DNA of 49,017 bases. Source: DATNBU01 sp964476185 (GTDB lineage: Bacteria > Desulfobacterota > Binatia > UBA1149 > CAITLU01). The stretch is taken from contig CAYYZO010000022.1 in NCBI GenBank assembly GCA_964476185.1, forward strand, positions 1 to 49,017, written 5' to 3'. The translations under genes were made by a program, and so were the position numbers. This document shows, one piece after another, positions 41,574-49,017 of this stretch. Below the pieces are notes generated by a model, which did not search any database, had not been told where the DNA came from, and worked only from the letters and a program-made list of their open reading frames with translations. Positions within the stretch are counted from its first letter, which is position 1, and every line of letters begins with the position of its first letter.

Positions 41574-44500
41574 TCAGCAGTCGGGGACGGGCGGCTCGTT
41601 CGAGGTGTCGGGCGTCATCGTGACGTAGGCGCGCGCGGCCGCGTCCCAACGCAGGCAGCGCCCGCGGGCGACGTCGTCCGCCGGAATGCCCTGCGAGCGC
41701 AGCGCCGACTTGAGCACGCGGTAGCCGCCGGTCGTCGGCAGTTCGTCCATCAGGCGCACGAACACGGGGCGGCTCGCCCCGTCGAGCTTCTCGACGACCT
41801 TGCGGCGGAGTTCGACGGCGTCGAGCGTCTGGCCGGGGCGCAGCAGCACGGCGACGGCCGGGACCTCGGGGCCGTCCGCGCGCTCGCGCACGCCGTAGGC
41901 AGCGGCGGCGCTCACCGAAGCCAGCTCCCAGACGGCTTCCTCGATCGCGATGGAAGGGCGCGGTCCGTCGGACGTGCGGATGAGGTCGGCGACGTGATCG
42001 ACGATCCAGAAGTCCCCGCTCTCGTCCTCGACGAACAGGCTGCCGGTGGCGGTCCACGCGTCGCCGCGCTCGAACACGTTGCGCAGCGGCTTGCCCGCGA
42101 GCGCCCCTCGCTCCCGCTCGACGCGGGCGAGCATCATGCCGGGCTCCCCGCGGTCCACGCGCCGCACGTAGCCGGACGCGTCGTACACCGGTTCGCCGGT
42201 GTCGGTGTTCCAGGCGGCGAGCCGAACCTCGGACGAGCCGGGCAGGGGGCGCCCGACCGAACCGACGCGCTTGCCGGAGACGTTCGCGAGGATCGCGCTG
42301 CCTTCGGTCGACGCGTAGAACTCGAGCACGTCGACCGGCCCGAAGCGGTCGACGACGCGCTGCCAGAGCGGGCGCGGCATGCTCGATCCGGCGAACAGCC
42401 GCACCGGGTGCTTGCGCTCGGCCGCGTCGTGCGGCGCGTCGACGATCTCGCGCAGCACGATGCCGGTGTAGAACACGACGCTCGCTCCGTAGCGCCTCAC
42501 CTCTTCCCAGAGCGTCGAGGCGGAGAAGCCGTGGGCCATCGCGAGGCGCGCGCCGCCGGCGAGCGCGCCCGAGTGCGATACGAGCAGGCCGGTCGGATGC
42601 TGGATCGGCGCCCACGAGTAGACGGTATCGGCGGCCGTCAGCGCGGCCGCCGACGCGGTTCCGTAGGCCGACAGGGCCCAGCGCCGGTTCGTGATGCGGT
42701 TCGCGCGGCGCGCGCGGCCACGGCCGGCGAAGAACACGAACGCGACGTCCTCCGCGCGGCCCGGCGAGGGCGTGTACCATTCCGGCAGCGCGACGCGCGA
42801 CGGGTCGATGCGTTCCATGTCCACGACGCCGCCCGGCAGGTCGCGGCCCGGCGCGTTCACGCCGCCGAGCACGTGCACCGTCTTCGGCCAGGACTCGACC
42901 GCGAGCTTTGCATGGTCGGGATCGGAGACGAGGTGCTCGACGCCTGCGAGCGCGATGTCCGCGGCGACGTCCTCGTCGGGCTGCAGCATCACGGCGACGG
43001 CGCCGAGGCGGTTGATCGCGCCGACCAGCGCGAGCGCGGTCGGCCGCGTGTGCATCAGCACGCCGACGTGTTCGCCGGCGCGCACGCCGATCTCGAGCAG
43101 GCCGCGCACGATCGCGTCCACGCGGCGGTCGGCGTCGCGGAACGAGTGCGCGCGCCCCTCGTACAGGAAGAACGTCCCGTCGGGCGAGGCCTCGGCCTGT
43201 TCCGCCAGCGTCAGCGCCAGGCCGACGCGCGTGTTGCGGCGCAGCGCCTCGAGGCGAGCGAGGCGCGGGATCTGTCGCGTCAGGCTCGAGCCGATCGCCC
43301 AGACAGCTTCGGCGCCGTCGGTCGCGGCCTCGAACAGCATCCAGGCCGCGTCGCGGCCGATCGTGCCCGCGAGCGAGAGCAGGCCGCGTTCGCCGTCGTC
43401 GTCGGGGGCTTCCGCGGCGGGATGGGGAGGGGGCTCGTCGAGCACGTCCGCCGAGGCGCTGCGCAGGGGCACGACGGCGGCCGGCCTTTCCGCGCCGTCC
43501 TCGCGCCAGCGCATCCACGCGGCGACGGTCGGCCACGTTTCGGCGAGCGCGGTGCTGCCGACGACGAGTCCCATGTGACCGGCTTTCACGCCGCACTCCC
43601 AGAGTTCGGCGCGCGGCGCGGCGTCGGCCACGGAGCGAACGGCGTGCGGACGCGCGATGTCGTCGCGGGAGCCGACGAACGCGAGCACCGGGCACGTGAT
43701 GTCGGCAAGCGTGACCGCGCGGCCCTCGACGACGAAGCCGCCGGAGAACAGGCGGTTGCCGAGGATCATCTGCTCGACGAACTCGCGGAAGGCGGGGCCC
43801 GGCCATGCGACCCAGCCCTCGTCGGCGAGGAACCTTCGCTGGCCTTCCTTGCGCGCGAGCGCGTCGCGGTCGTGGAGACTGCGCAGGAACTCGAGCTGGT
43901 TCTGGATTTCCTTGGTCGGGCTCATCAGCCGGAACGCGTTGCGCGTGAGCCACGCCGGCACGGCGCTGCGCGCGAAGCCGACCGAGAGGACCGAGCCGAG
44001 CGCCTCGACGAGCGGCAGCGCGAGTTCGTCGGGAACGCCGGGGAGCATGTTCGAGTGGACGTTGACGGGGCTTCCGAACGTGACGAGCGACGCGAGCGCG
44101 TCCGAACGCCGGTACGCTGCCGCGAGGTAGGCGAAGATGCCGCCCTGGCTGTATCCGGCAAGGTGCACCTTGCGGCCGGTGGCGGCGTGGACGTGGTCGA
44201 CGGCCTCGCTGACCGCCAGCACGTGGTCGGTCAGCGTGCGCGCGAGCGCGCCTTCCTGCCGTTCCGGGGCGCCGAAATCGACGACCCAGGCGTCAATGCC
44301 GTGCTCCATCAGCGTTTCGACGGCGCTCCCGCCCGGCGCGATGTCATACACCTCCGCCGTGATCATCAGCGGCGGGATGAGCAAAATGGCCGGACGAAGT
44401 CCGGCCTGGAGATGGCCGGCCGGACGAAGTCCGGCCTGGAGGTCGCCGGCCGGACGAAGTCCGGCCTGAGAAGGGCCGGCCGCTGCCTCGCCGCCCCGGT

Positions 44501-44756
44501 CGCCGCCGTTCGCGCGCGTCGGGATCGCGGACGACGGCGATCCGTCGACGGCGACGTAGTGGCGCAGCCGGAAGGTCGGGCGGCGCAGCGCGATCTCGTA
44601 GGGGGTCTTGGAAACCTGCTCGAGCCGCCCCATGCGCGCGATGTCCATCGCGTTGCGCAGCGCGGCGGCGAGCTGCGCCGGAAGATCGAGCAGCTTGCCG
44701 GTGCTCGCGCCGTCGTCGCCGGCGGACTCGTCGCTGCTGGCGGTCGTGTCGTCCAT
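41574..44756 (-). CDS. Fusion of PhaC-like alpha/beta hydrolase and acyl-CoA synthetase-like domain
   Basis: 1060 residues. Domain 1 (about 60-420) is PhaC-like: LIPPLMITAEVYD, then GYSQGG with S203 where PHA synthases have Cys, then a final AGHMG. Domain 2 (about 530-1050) is an ANL-type adenylation fold: HVGVLMHTRPTALALVGAIN, FYASTEGSAILAN (A5), and LPTTGGYRVLKSALR near the end. Three expected motifs are altered. The phosphate loop is FFAGRGRARRANRITN rather than SGTTGxPK, TGD is TGS, and the A10-type lysine site is changed. An in-frame palindromic repeat lies at about residues 94-122. Actinobacteria have fusions with the same layout. A role in lipid or wax-type metabolism is inferred. ATG 44756 lies 55 bases after ilvB. 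Confidence 0.85.
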   Translation of the reverse strand: MDDTTASSDESAGDDGASTGKLLDLPAQLAAALRNAMDIARMGRLEQVSKTPYEIALRRPTFRLRHYVAVDGSPSSAIPTRANGGDRGGEAAAGPSQAGLRPAGDLQAGLRPAGHLQAGLRPAILLIPPLMITAEVYDIAPGGSAVETLMEHGIDAWVVDFGAPERQEGALARTLTDHVLAVSEAVDHVHAATGRKVHLAGYSQGGIFAYLAAAYRRSDALASLVTFGSPVNVHSNMLPGVPDELALPLVEALGSVLSVGFARSAVPAWLTRNAFRLMSPTKEIQNQLEFLRSLHDRDALARKEGQRRFLADEGWVAWPGPAFREFVEQMILGNRLFSGGFVVEGRAVTLADITCPVLAFVGSRDDIARPHAVRSVADAAPRAELWECGVKAGHMGLVVGSTALAETWPTVAAWMRWREDGAERPAAVVPLRSASADVLDEPPPHPAAEAPDDDGERGLLSLAGTIGRDAAWMLFEAATDGAEAVWAIGSSLTRQIPRLARLEALRRNTRVGLALTLAEQAEASPDGTFFLYEGRAHSFRDADRRVDAIVRGLLEIGVRAGEHVGVLMHTRPTALALVGAINRLGAVAVMLQPDEDVAADIALAGVEHLVSDPDHAKLAVESWPKTVHVLGGVNAPGRDLPGGVVDMERIDPSRVALPEWYTPSPGRAEDVAFVFFAGRGRARRANRITNRRWALSAYGTASAAALTAADTVYSWAPIQHPTGLLVSHSGALAGGARLAMAHGFSASTLWEEVRRYGASVVFYTGIVLREIVDAPHDAAERKHPVRLFAGSSMPRPLWQRVVDRFGPVDVLEFYASTEGSAILANVSGKRVGSVGRPLPGSSEVRLAAWNTDTGEPVYDASGYVRRVDRGEPGMMLARVERERGALAGKPLRNVFERGDAWTATGSLFVEDESGDFWIVDHVADLIRTSDGPRPSIAIEEAVWELASVSAAAAYGVRERADGPEVPAVAVLLRPGQTLDAVELRRKVVEKLDGASRPVFVRLMDELPTTGGYRVLKSALRSQGIPADDVARGRCLRWDAAARAYVTMTPDTSNEPPVPDC
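44388..44466. repeat. Three palindromic 19-bp units, 30-bp period, within a coding sequence
   Basis: GGCCGGACGAAGTCCGGCC occurs at 44388-44406, 44418-44436 and 44448-44466. Each copy folds as GGCCGGAC / GTCCGGCC around GAA. The period of 30 keeps the frame, so the protein gains QAGLRPAG-type repeats. It looks like an expanded REP-like palindrome inserted into the gene. Confidence 0.92.
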
Positions 44757-44811
44757 GAAGGCGCATCGCGGCGGGACGCGGAGCCGGGGCCCCGCGTCCC
44801 GCCATCGGCGA

Positions 44812-46668
44812 TCAGAAGTAGCCGCCCTCGGTCGAATCGACCTTGCGGGAAGGCGGCTTGCGAGCGCGGATGTGCTGGCCCGTCAGCATGTCCTTGTAGC
44901 CCATGCCGGGGCCGATCATCGGGTAGACGTGCTCGCGCTGGTCGGTCATGACCTCGAGAAGCGCCGGTCCCTCGTAAGCGACGAACGCCTCGAGCGCGGC
45001 CTTGAGGTCCTCTCGCTTGATCACCCGGCGCGCGAAGCCGAAGCCGTCGGCCTCGGCGGCCTTGACGAAGTCCTTCTTGTGAAGGGTCTTGTCGGAGCCC
45101 GAGTAGCGGTTCGCGTAGAACAGGTCCTGCCACTGGCGGACCATGCCGTCGCCGAGGTTGTTGAGCAGCAGCACCTTCACCGGGATGTCGTAGTTCGTCA
45201 GCGTCTCGAGGTCGCCGAGGTTCATCCGGATGCTGCCGTCGCCGTCCACGTCGATCACCACGCGGCCCGGGTTCGCGAGCTGCGCGCCGATCGCCGCCGG
45301 CAGCCCGAACCCCATCGTTCCCATGCTGCCCGAGGTGAGCCAGTCGCGCGGGTTCTTGAAGTCGAGGTACTGCGCGGCCCACATCTGGTGCTGGCCGACG
45401 CCGGTCGCGTAGATGGCGTCGCCCTTGGTGAGCTTGTTGATCTCCTGCAGCACCTCTTCCTGCTGGATGAACTCGCTCTCGTGGTTGAAGTCGAGCGGGT
45501 GGTCGCGGCGCAGCGTGGTGACGTGCTCGCGCCACGGGCCGAAGTCCTTCTGGAATCCCTTGCCGGCTTCCAGCAGCTCGGCGAGTCCGCGCTTGGCGTC
45601 GCAGACGAACGACCAGTCGATCTTCTTGACCTTGCCGATCTCGGAGGCGTCCACGTCGAGGTGCGCGATCTTCGCCCCGGGGGCGAACTCCTTCACCTTG
45701 CCGGCCACGCGGTCGTCGAAGCGCGCGCCGACCGCGAAGAGGAAGTCGCAGTCTTCCACCGCGTAGTTCGCGTACGCGGTGCCGTGCATGCCGAGCATGT
45801 GCAGCGCCAGGTCGTGGGTCGTGTCGATCGAGCCGATGCCCATGAGGGTCGTCACGACGGGGATCCCGAAGCGCTCGGCGAAGCGGCGCAGCTCGCCGGC
45901 CGCGTCGGCGTTCACGACGCCGCCGCCCACGTAGAGCAGCGGGCGCTCGGCGCGCGAGAGCATCTCGTAGAACGCCTTCGCTGCGGCCTGGTCGAGGTGC
46001 GTGCGGGCCTGCTCGGCGCGCCGCTCGTCGTAGCCGCGAAGCCGCAGCAGCCCGGTGCCGCGGAACGGCATCTGCGTGAGCTGCACGTCGCGCGGGATGT
46101 CCACGACCACGGGTCCGGGGCGGCCGCTGCGCGCGATGTCGAACGCGCTGCGCATCGTCTCCTCGATCCTGGTCTCGTCCGTGAGCAGGAAGACGTGCTT
46201 CGCGCACGGCGCCATGATGTTGTAGACGGGCGCTTCCTGGAACGCGTCCGTCCCGATCGCCGGGCGCGGCACCTGCCCGCAGATCAGCACCATCGGCACC
46301 GAGTCGGCCTGGCAGTCGCGCACGGGCGTGACGGTGTTCGTCGCGCCCGGGCCGGACGTCACGAGCGCGACGCCGACGCGACCGCTCGAACGCGAGTAGC
46401 CGGCGGCCATGAACCCGGCGCCCTGTTCGGTCGCGGGCACCAGCAGGTTGATGCGGCGCGTGGGGTTGGCCTCGTTGTAACGGAAGACCGCGTCGTAGGT
46501 CGGCAGGATCGCTCCGCCGCTGTAGCCGAAGACCGTGTCGACGCCCTCGTCGGCCAGGACCTGTACCACCGCATCCGCTCCGGTCATCACGGTTCCGGCC
46601 ATCGGGTGCGTGGCCTTGTCCGGGGCGAGGCCCAGGTGATGGGCTCCGGAGGTCTTGCGGCTGGTCAT
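44812..46668 (-). CDS. ilvB: Acetolactate synthase large subunit
   Basis: 618 residues. This ThDP enzyme condenses pyruvate to acetolactate (or with 2-ketobutyrate) for Val, Leu and Ile. Catalytic E81 in PATEQGAGF, the FAD-type middle domain (GARFDDRVAGK), and the ThDP/Mg motif G476-D-G with N503-N504 are all present. The length is normal. ATG 46668 is preceded by GAGGAC. The regulatory subunit ilvN and ilvC, usually next in line, are missing; the gene downstream is the hydrolase/synthetase fusion. The residues and length favour the biosynthetic large subunit over the catabolic one or other ThDP enzymes. Confidence 0.9.
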   Translation of the reverse strand: MTSRKTSGAHHLGLAPDKATHPMAGTVMTGADAVVQVLADEGVDTVFGYSGGAILPTYDAVFRYNEANPTRRINLLVPATEQGAGFMAAGYSRSSGRVGVALVTSGPGATNTVTPVRDCQADSVPMVLICGQVPRPAIGTDAFQEAPVYNIMAPCAKHVFLLTDETRIEETMRSAFDIARSGRPGPVVVDIPRDVQLTQMPFRGTGLLRLRGYDERRAEQARTHLDQAAAKAFYEMLSRAERPLLYVGGGVVNADAAGELRRFAERFGIPVVTTLMGIGSIDTTHDLALHMLGMHGTAYANYAVEDCDFLFAVGARFDDRVAGKVKEFAPGAKIAHLDVDASEIGKVKKIDWSFVCDAKRGLAELLEAGKGFQKDFGPWREHVTTLRRDHPLDFNHESEFIQQEEVLQEINKLTKGDAIYATGVGQHQMWAAQYLDFKNPRDWLTSGSMGTMGFGLPAAIGAQLANPGRVVIDVDGDGSIRMNLGDLETLTNYDIPVKVLLLNNLGDGMVRQWQDLFYANRYSGSDKTLHKKDFVKAAEADGFGFARRVIKREDLKAALEAFVAYEGPALLEVMTDQREHVYPMIGPGMGYKDMLTGQHIRARKPPSRKVDSTEGGYF

Positions 46669-46766
46669 GATCTTGTCCTCTTGTCCGGCGTGCGGACTCT
46701 GGCTGGATTTCGGGGTGGCCCGGGGCCATCCGAGCCGCGCACTATGCCGCAAGCGCCTCGAATTTC

Positions 46767-47189
46767 CTACGCGGAGGACGCTTGCGCCGCGCGCCTGGCG
46801 TGCTCCTTGAGGATGCAGCGATCCATCACGACGAGCAGGCCGGCGCTGCGCGCGCGGGCGGCGGCGGCTTCGTCGATGACGCCTTCCTGGAGCCAGATCG
46901 CGCGGGCGCCGATCGCGATCGCCTCGTCCACGACGGCTCCGGCTTCCGAGGAGCGGCGAAACACGTCCACGACTTCGACCGGTACGGGCAGCGCCGCCAG
47001 GGAAGGATGGCAGGGCAGGCCCAAAGCCGTGGTGAGACGGGGGTTTACCAGCGAAACCCTGAAGCCCTGGTGGACAAGGTACGAGGCGACCTCGTTCGAC
47101 GGCCGTGCGGGGTCGGCCGAGATTCCGACGACGGCGACGCTCCGGTACGAACTCAGGATTTCTTCGATGGCCTGCTGCTGCTCGTCCAT
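46767..47189 (-). CDS. CoA-binding domain protein (YccU-like)
   Basis: 140 residues, a single Rossmann CoA-binding domain. SVAVVGISADPARPSNEVA at 17-35 forms the nucleotide loop, followed by GFRVSLVNPR, VVDVFRRSSEAG and AIWLQEGVID, and VVMDRCILKEH near the end, all typical of YccU-type proteins. They bind CoA or acyl-CoA; their function is not settled. It lies upstream of ilvB on the same strand (98 bases), possibly co-transcribed, and is divergent from the cyclase gene. Confidence 0.9.
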   Translation of the reverse strand: MDEQQQAIEEILSSYRSVAVVGISADPARPSNEVASYLVHQGFRVSLVNPRLTTALGLPCHPSLAALPVPVEVVDVFRRSSEAGAVVDEAIAIGARAIWLQEGVIDEAAAARARSAGLLVVMDRCILKEHARRAAQASSA

Positions 47190-47346
47190 GTTCCCGGGTC
47201 CTCCTGGCCGCCGTGGTGGGGGGGGGCGTTCCCGGCGAACGTAGTGCTACCGCAGCGGGAATTCGACCCCGGCCCGGCCCTATGACGCATTGCATTATCC
47301 GGCATCGGGTCTAGCCTTGGTGCCGAGAGGCAGTGGAGGTGACGGG

Positions 47347-47976
47347 ATGGACCTCAGAGAGGAGTTCCGGAAACTGGTCCCGGCGGGCGCCCTTGGGCTG
47401 CTGGGCATCACGGACGCGATCGAGCCGCTCGGCGAAGCGGACCTGACCGTCCTGTTCACGGACATCGACGACTACACGTCGCTGTCGGACCGGCTCGGCG
47501 ACGGCGAGGCGCGGAAGCTCGTGCGAGCCCACGACCGGATCGTGCGTTCGGCCCTGGCCCGGTGTCGCGGCCGCGAGGTCAAGCACACGGGCGACGGCAT
47601 CATGGCCTGCTTCGCGTCGGCGTCGCGGGCGCTCGACGGCGCGGTCGCCATCCAGGCCGCGGTGCAGGCGTGGAACGAGAAAGACGGCGATCCGGCGCCG
47701 CTCGGCGTTGCGATCGGCCTGAACAGCGGTGCGCCGATCCTCGAGGACGGGGACCTGTTCGGCGTCGTCGTCAACGTCGCGTCCCGGGTCACGGACTGCG
47801 CGGCCGGAGGCCAGGTGCTCGCCACCGATGTGGTGCGTCAGCTCGCAGCCGGAAAAGGCTTTCGGTTCCGCCTCTTCGCCACACGCCGCCTCGAAGGGAT
47901 GGCGCAAGAGATTCCGCTTTTCGAAGTCGTGTGGCAGGAGGAGGAAGCGCGCACGGGCTCCGAAGCCGCCGCCTGA
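47347..47976 (+). CDS. Class III adenylate cyclase catalytic-domain protein
   Basis: 209 residues made almost entirely of one cyclase catalytic domain. The metal aspartates are D39 (FTDID) and D83 (HTGDG). Adenine-specifying K79 and D136 and the transition-state residues N143 and R147 (VNVASR) are all present, so it should make cAMP from ATP. ATG 47347 follows GGAGGTG. The protein has no membrane helix, HAMP or sensor domain, and only a 30-residue N-terminal extension, so regulation must come from partner proteins or be absent. It may dimerise as the family does. It lies 86 bases before pepN in the same direction. Confidence 0.9.
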   Translation: MDLREEFRKLVPAGALGLLGITDAIEPLGEADLTVLFTDIDDYTSLSDRLGDGEARKLVRAHDRIVRSALARCRGREVKHTGDGIMACFASASRALDGAVAIQAAVQAWNEKDGDPAPLGVAIGLNSGAPILEDGDLFGVVVNVASRVTDCAAGGQVLATDVVRQLAAGKGFRFRLFATRRLEGMAQEIPLFEVVWQEEEARTGSEAAA

Positions 47977-48062
47977 CGTTCCGTCCGGTCGCGGCCCGCG
48001 GTGGCCGCGACTGCCGCCGGGCAGCACGGACCGAACAGCGCGAGACGAGGAGGAGCACCCGT

Positions 48063-49017
48063 TTGGAACAGGACGCGCCGCGCACCGTCCATCGCAGCGA
48101 CTACCGCCCGCCGGACTACCTGATCGACGCGGTCGAGCTGCGTTTCGAGCTCGGCGAGGAGGAAACCGTCGTCCGCTCCACGTTGAACGTGCGGCGCAAC
48201 CCCGCCCGTCCGGACGCCTCGGCCGACCTCGTGCTGGACGGCGAGGACCTCGAGCTCCGCTTCCTCTCGCTCGACGGGCGCCGCCTCGCCGCCGACGAGT
48301 ACCGCACGGACGAGCGCAGCCTGACGATCCCCGGCGTGCCGGCGCGCTTCACGCTCGTCAGCGAGGTCGCGATCCACCCGGAGCGCAACACCCAGCTGGA
48401 GGGCCTGTACCGCTCGCACAGGATGTTCTGCACCCAGTGCGAGGCCGAGGGGTTTCGCCGCATCACGTACTTCCTCGACCGCCCGGACGTGCTCGCCCGC
48501 TTCACGACGACGCTTGTCGCCGACGGCGAGCGCTACCCGGTGCTGCTGTCCAACGGCAACCCGGACGGCGAAGGACGCTACGACGACGGACGCCTGTGGG
48601 CGCGGTGGCGCGATCCGTTCCCGAAGCCGAGCTACCTGTTCGCGCTCGTCGCAGGGCGACTGACGGTCCTCGAGGACTCGTTCACGACGAAGAGCGGCCG
48701 GAAGGTGCCGCTGAGGATCTGGGTCGAACCGCAGAACGCCGACAAGTGCGCGCACGCGATGCGTTCGCTGCAGCACTCGATGACCTGGGACGAGGAGGTC
48801 TACGGGCGCGAGTACGACCTGGACGTCTTCCAGATCGTCGCTGTCGACGACTTCAACATGGGAGCGATGGAGAACAAGGGCCTGAACATCTTCAACTCGA
48901 AGTACGTCCTGGCCCGTCCCGACACTGCGACGGACGACGACTACGCCGCGATCGAGGGCGTGGTCGCCCACGAGTACTTCCACAACTGGACCGGCAACCG
49001 CGTGACCTGCCGCGACT
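48063..49017 (+). CDS. pepN: Aminopeptidase N, N-terminal part (3' truncated)
   Basis: A TTG start at 48063, supported by AGGAGG (48048-48053), opens an M1-family metallo-aminopeptidase of E. coli PepN type. Residues 1-318 are visible. The substrate-binding motif is GAMEN at 267-271 and the zinc site HEYFH at 303-307. The third zinc ligand and the C-terminal domains lie beyond the window edge. The start fits the family, where the first strand sequence begins near residue 15 (YRPPDYL). The protein is cytoplasmic and releases N-terminal amino acids from peptides. Confidence 0.93.
   Translation, partial: MEQDAPRTVHRSDYRPPDYLIDAVELRFELGEEETVVRSTLNVRRNPARPDASADLVLDGEDLELRFLSLDGRRLAADEYRTDERSLTIPGVPARFTLVSEVAIHPERNTQLEGLYRSHRMFCTQCEAEGFRRITYFLDRPDVLARFTTTLVADGERYPVLLSNGNPDGEGRYDDGRLWARWRDPFPKPSYLFALVAGRLTVLEDSFTTKSGRKVPLRIWVEPQNADKCAHAMRSLQHSMTWDEEVYGREYDLDVFQIVAVDDFNMGAMENKGLNIFNSKYVLARPDTATDDDYAAIEGVVAHEYFHNWTGNRVTCRD

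Noticed and set aside
44388..44466. Possible CRISPR or terminator array
   Set aside because: The units are palindromes with 11-base, nearly constant joins inside an open gene, with no T-tract.

Overview
The window is a GC-rich (about 70 %) stretch of bacterial chromosome with 36 protein genes, no rRNA or tRNA that I can see, no insertion sequence, no prophage and no CRISPR array. One 100-N scaffold gap points to a draft or metagenome assembly. Secreted proteins with cysteine-bounded dockerin-like tails, an Asp/Cys-rich secretion tail, a TTTTTTSTTLP-type linker and many lipid-type enzymes (SDR, sulfotransferase, acetoacetate-decarboxylase-like, hydrolase/acyl-CoA-synthetase fusion) remind me of Candidatus Binatota and other former Deltaproteobacteria. 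This placement is inference from protein style, not a search.

Layout. 1-7.5 kb: the end of a membrane (GT39-like) protein, a secreted M15-like peptidase, a heavy-metal-binding (HMA) protein whose first metal-binding cysteine codon is TGA, divergent cysK, and an HNH endonuclease gene cut by the scaffold gap, followed by a 69-bp tandem repeat and a terminator. 7.5-17.4 kb: a secreted pectin-acetylesterase-like enzyme, a sulfatase-superfamily protein, a YecA/UPF0149 protein, a three-gene ABC exporter operon and a signal-peptidase-II-like protein. 17.5-23 kb: a 58-aa membrane peptide, a P-type cation ATPase, a YkgJ-type cysteine cluster protein, and an SDR/sulfotransferase operon. 23-34 kb: a secreted sugar-dehydrogenase/diheme-cytochrome/dockerin-like protein, a cation-chloride-cotransporter-like permease, a DUF1214 protein, a flavin-binding PPOX protein divergent from a MocR regulator, TerC, an ankyrin lipoprotein and a secreted unknown. 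34-49 kb: an MFS transporter, a NodI/NodJ-like ABC exporter, a low-molecular-weight phosphatase, an acetoacetate-decarboxylase-like protein, a 14-repeat secreted propeller protein, the hydrolase/acyl-CoA-synthetase fusion, acetolactate synthase, a CoA-binding protein, a class III cyclase and the start of aminopeptidase N.

The most notable observation is the probable selenoprotein at 2968-3318. A 116-codon HMA protein with a signal peptide has a single in-frame TGA exactly where the motif GMTC requires its first metal-binding cysteine. A six-base-pair hairpin with loop AGUU starts at the distance expected for a bacterial SECIS, and a normal reading frame continues to the end of the domain. Ordinary ORF calling breaks this gene in two. 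Other points of interest are the de Bruijn-type 55-bp duplication around the scaffold gap, palindromic repeats inserted in frame in the hydrolase/synthetase gene, the degenerate adenylation motifs of that same protein, and the shared dockerin-like tail on two unrelated secreted proteins.
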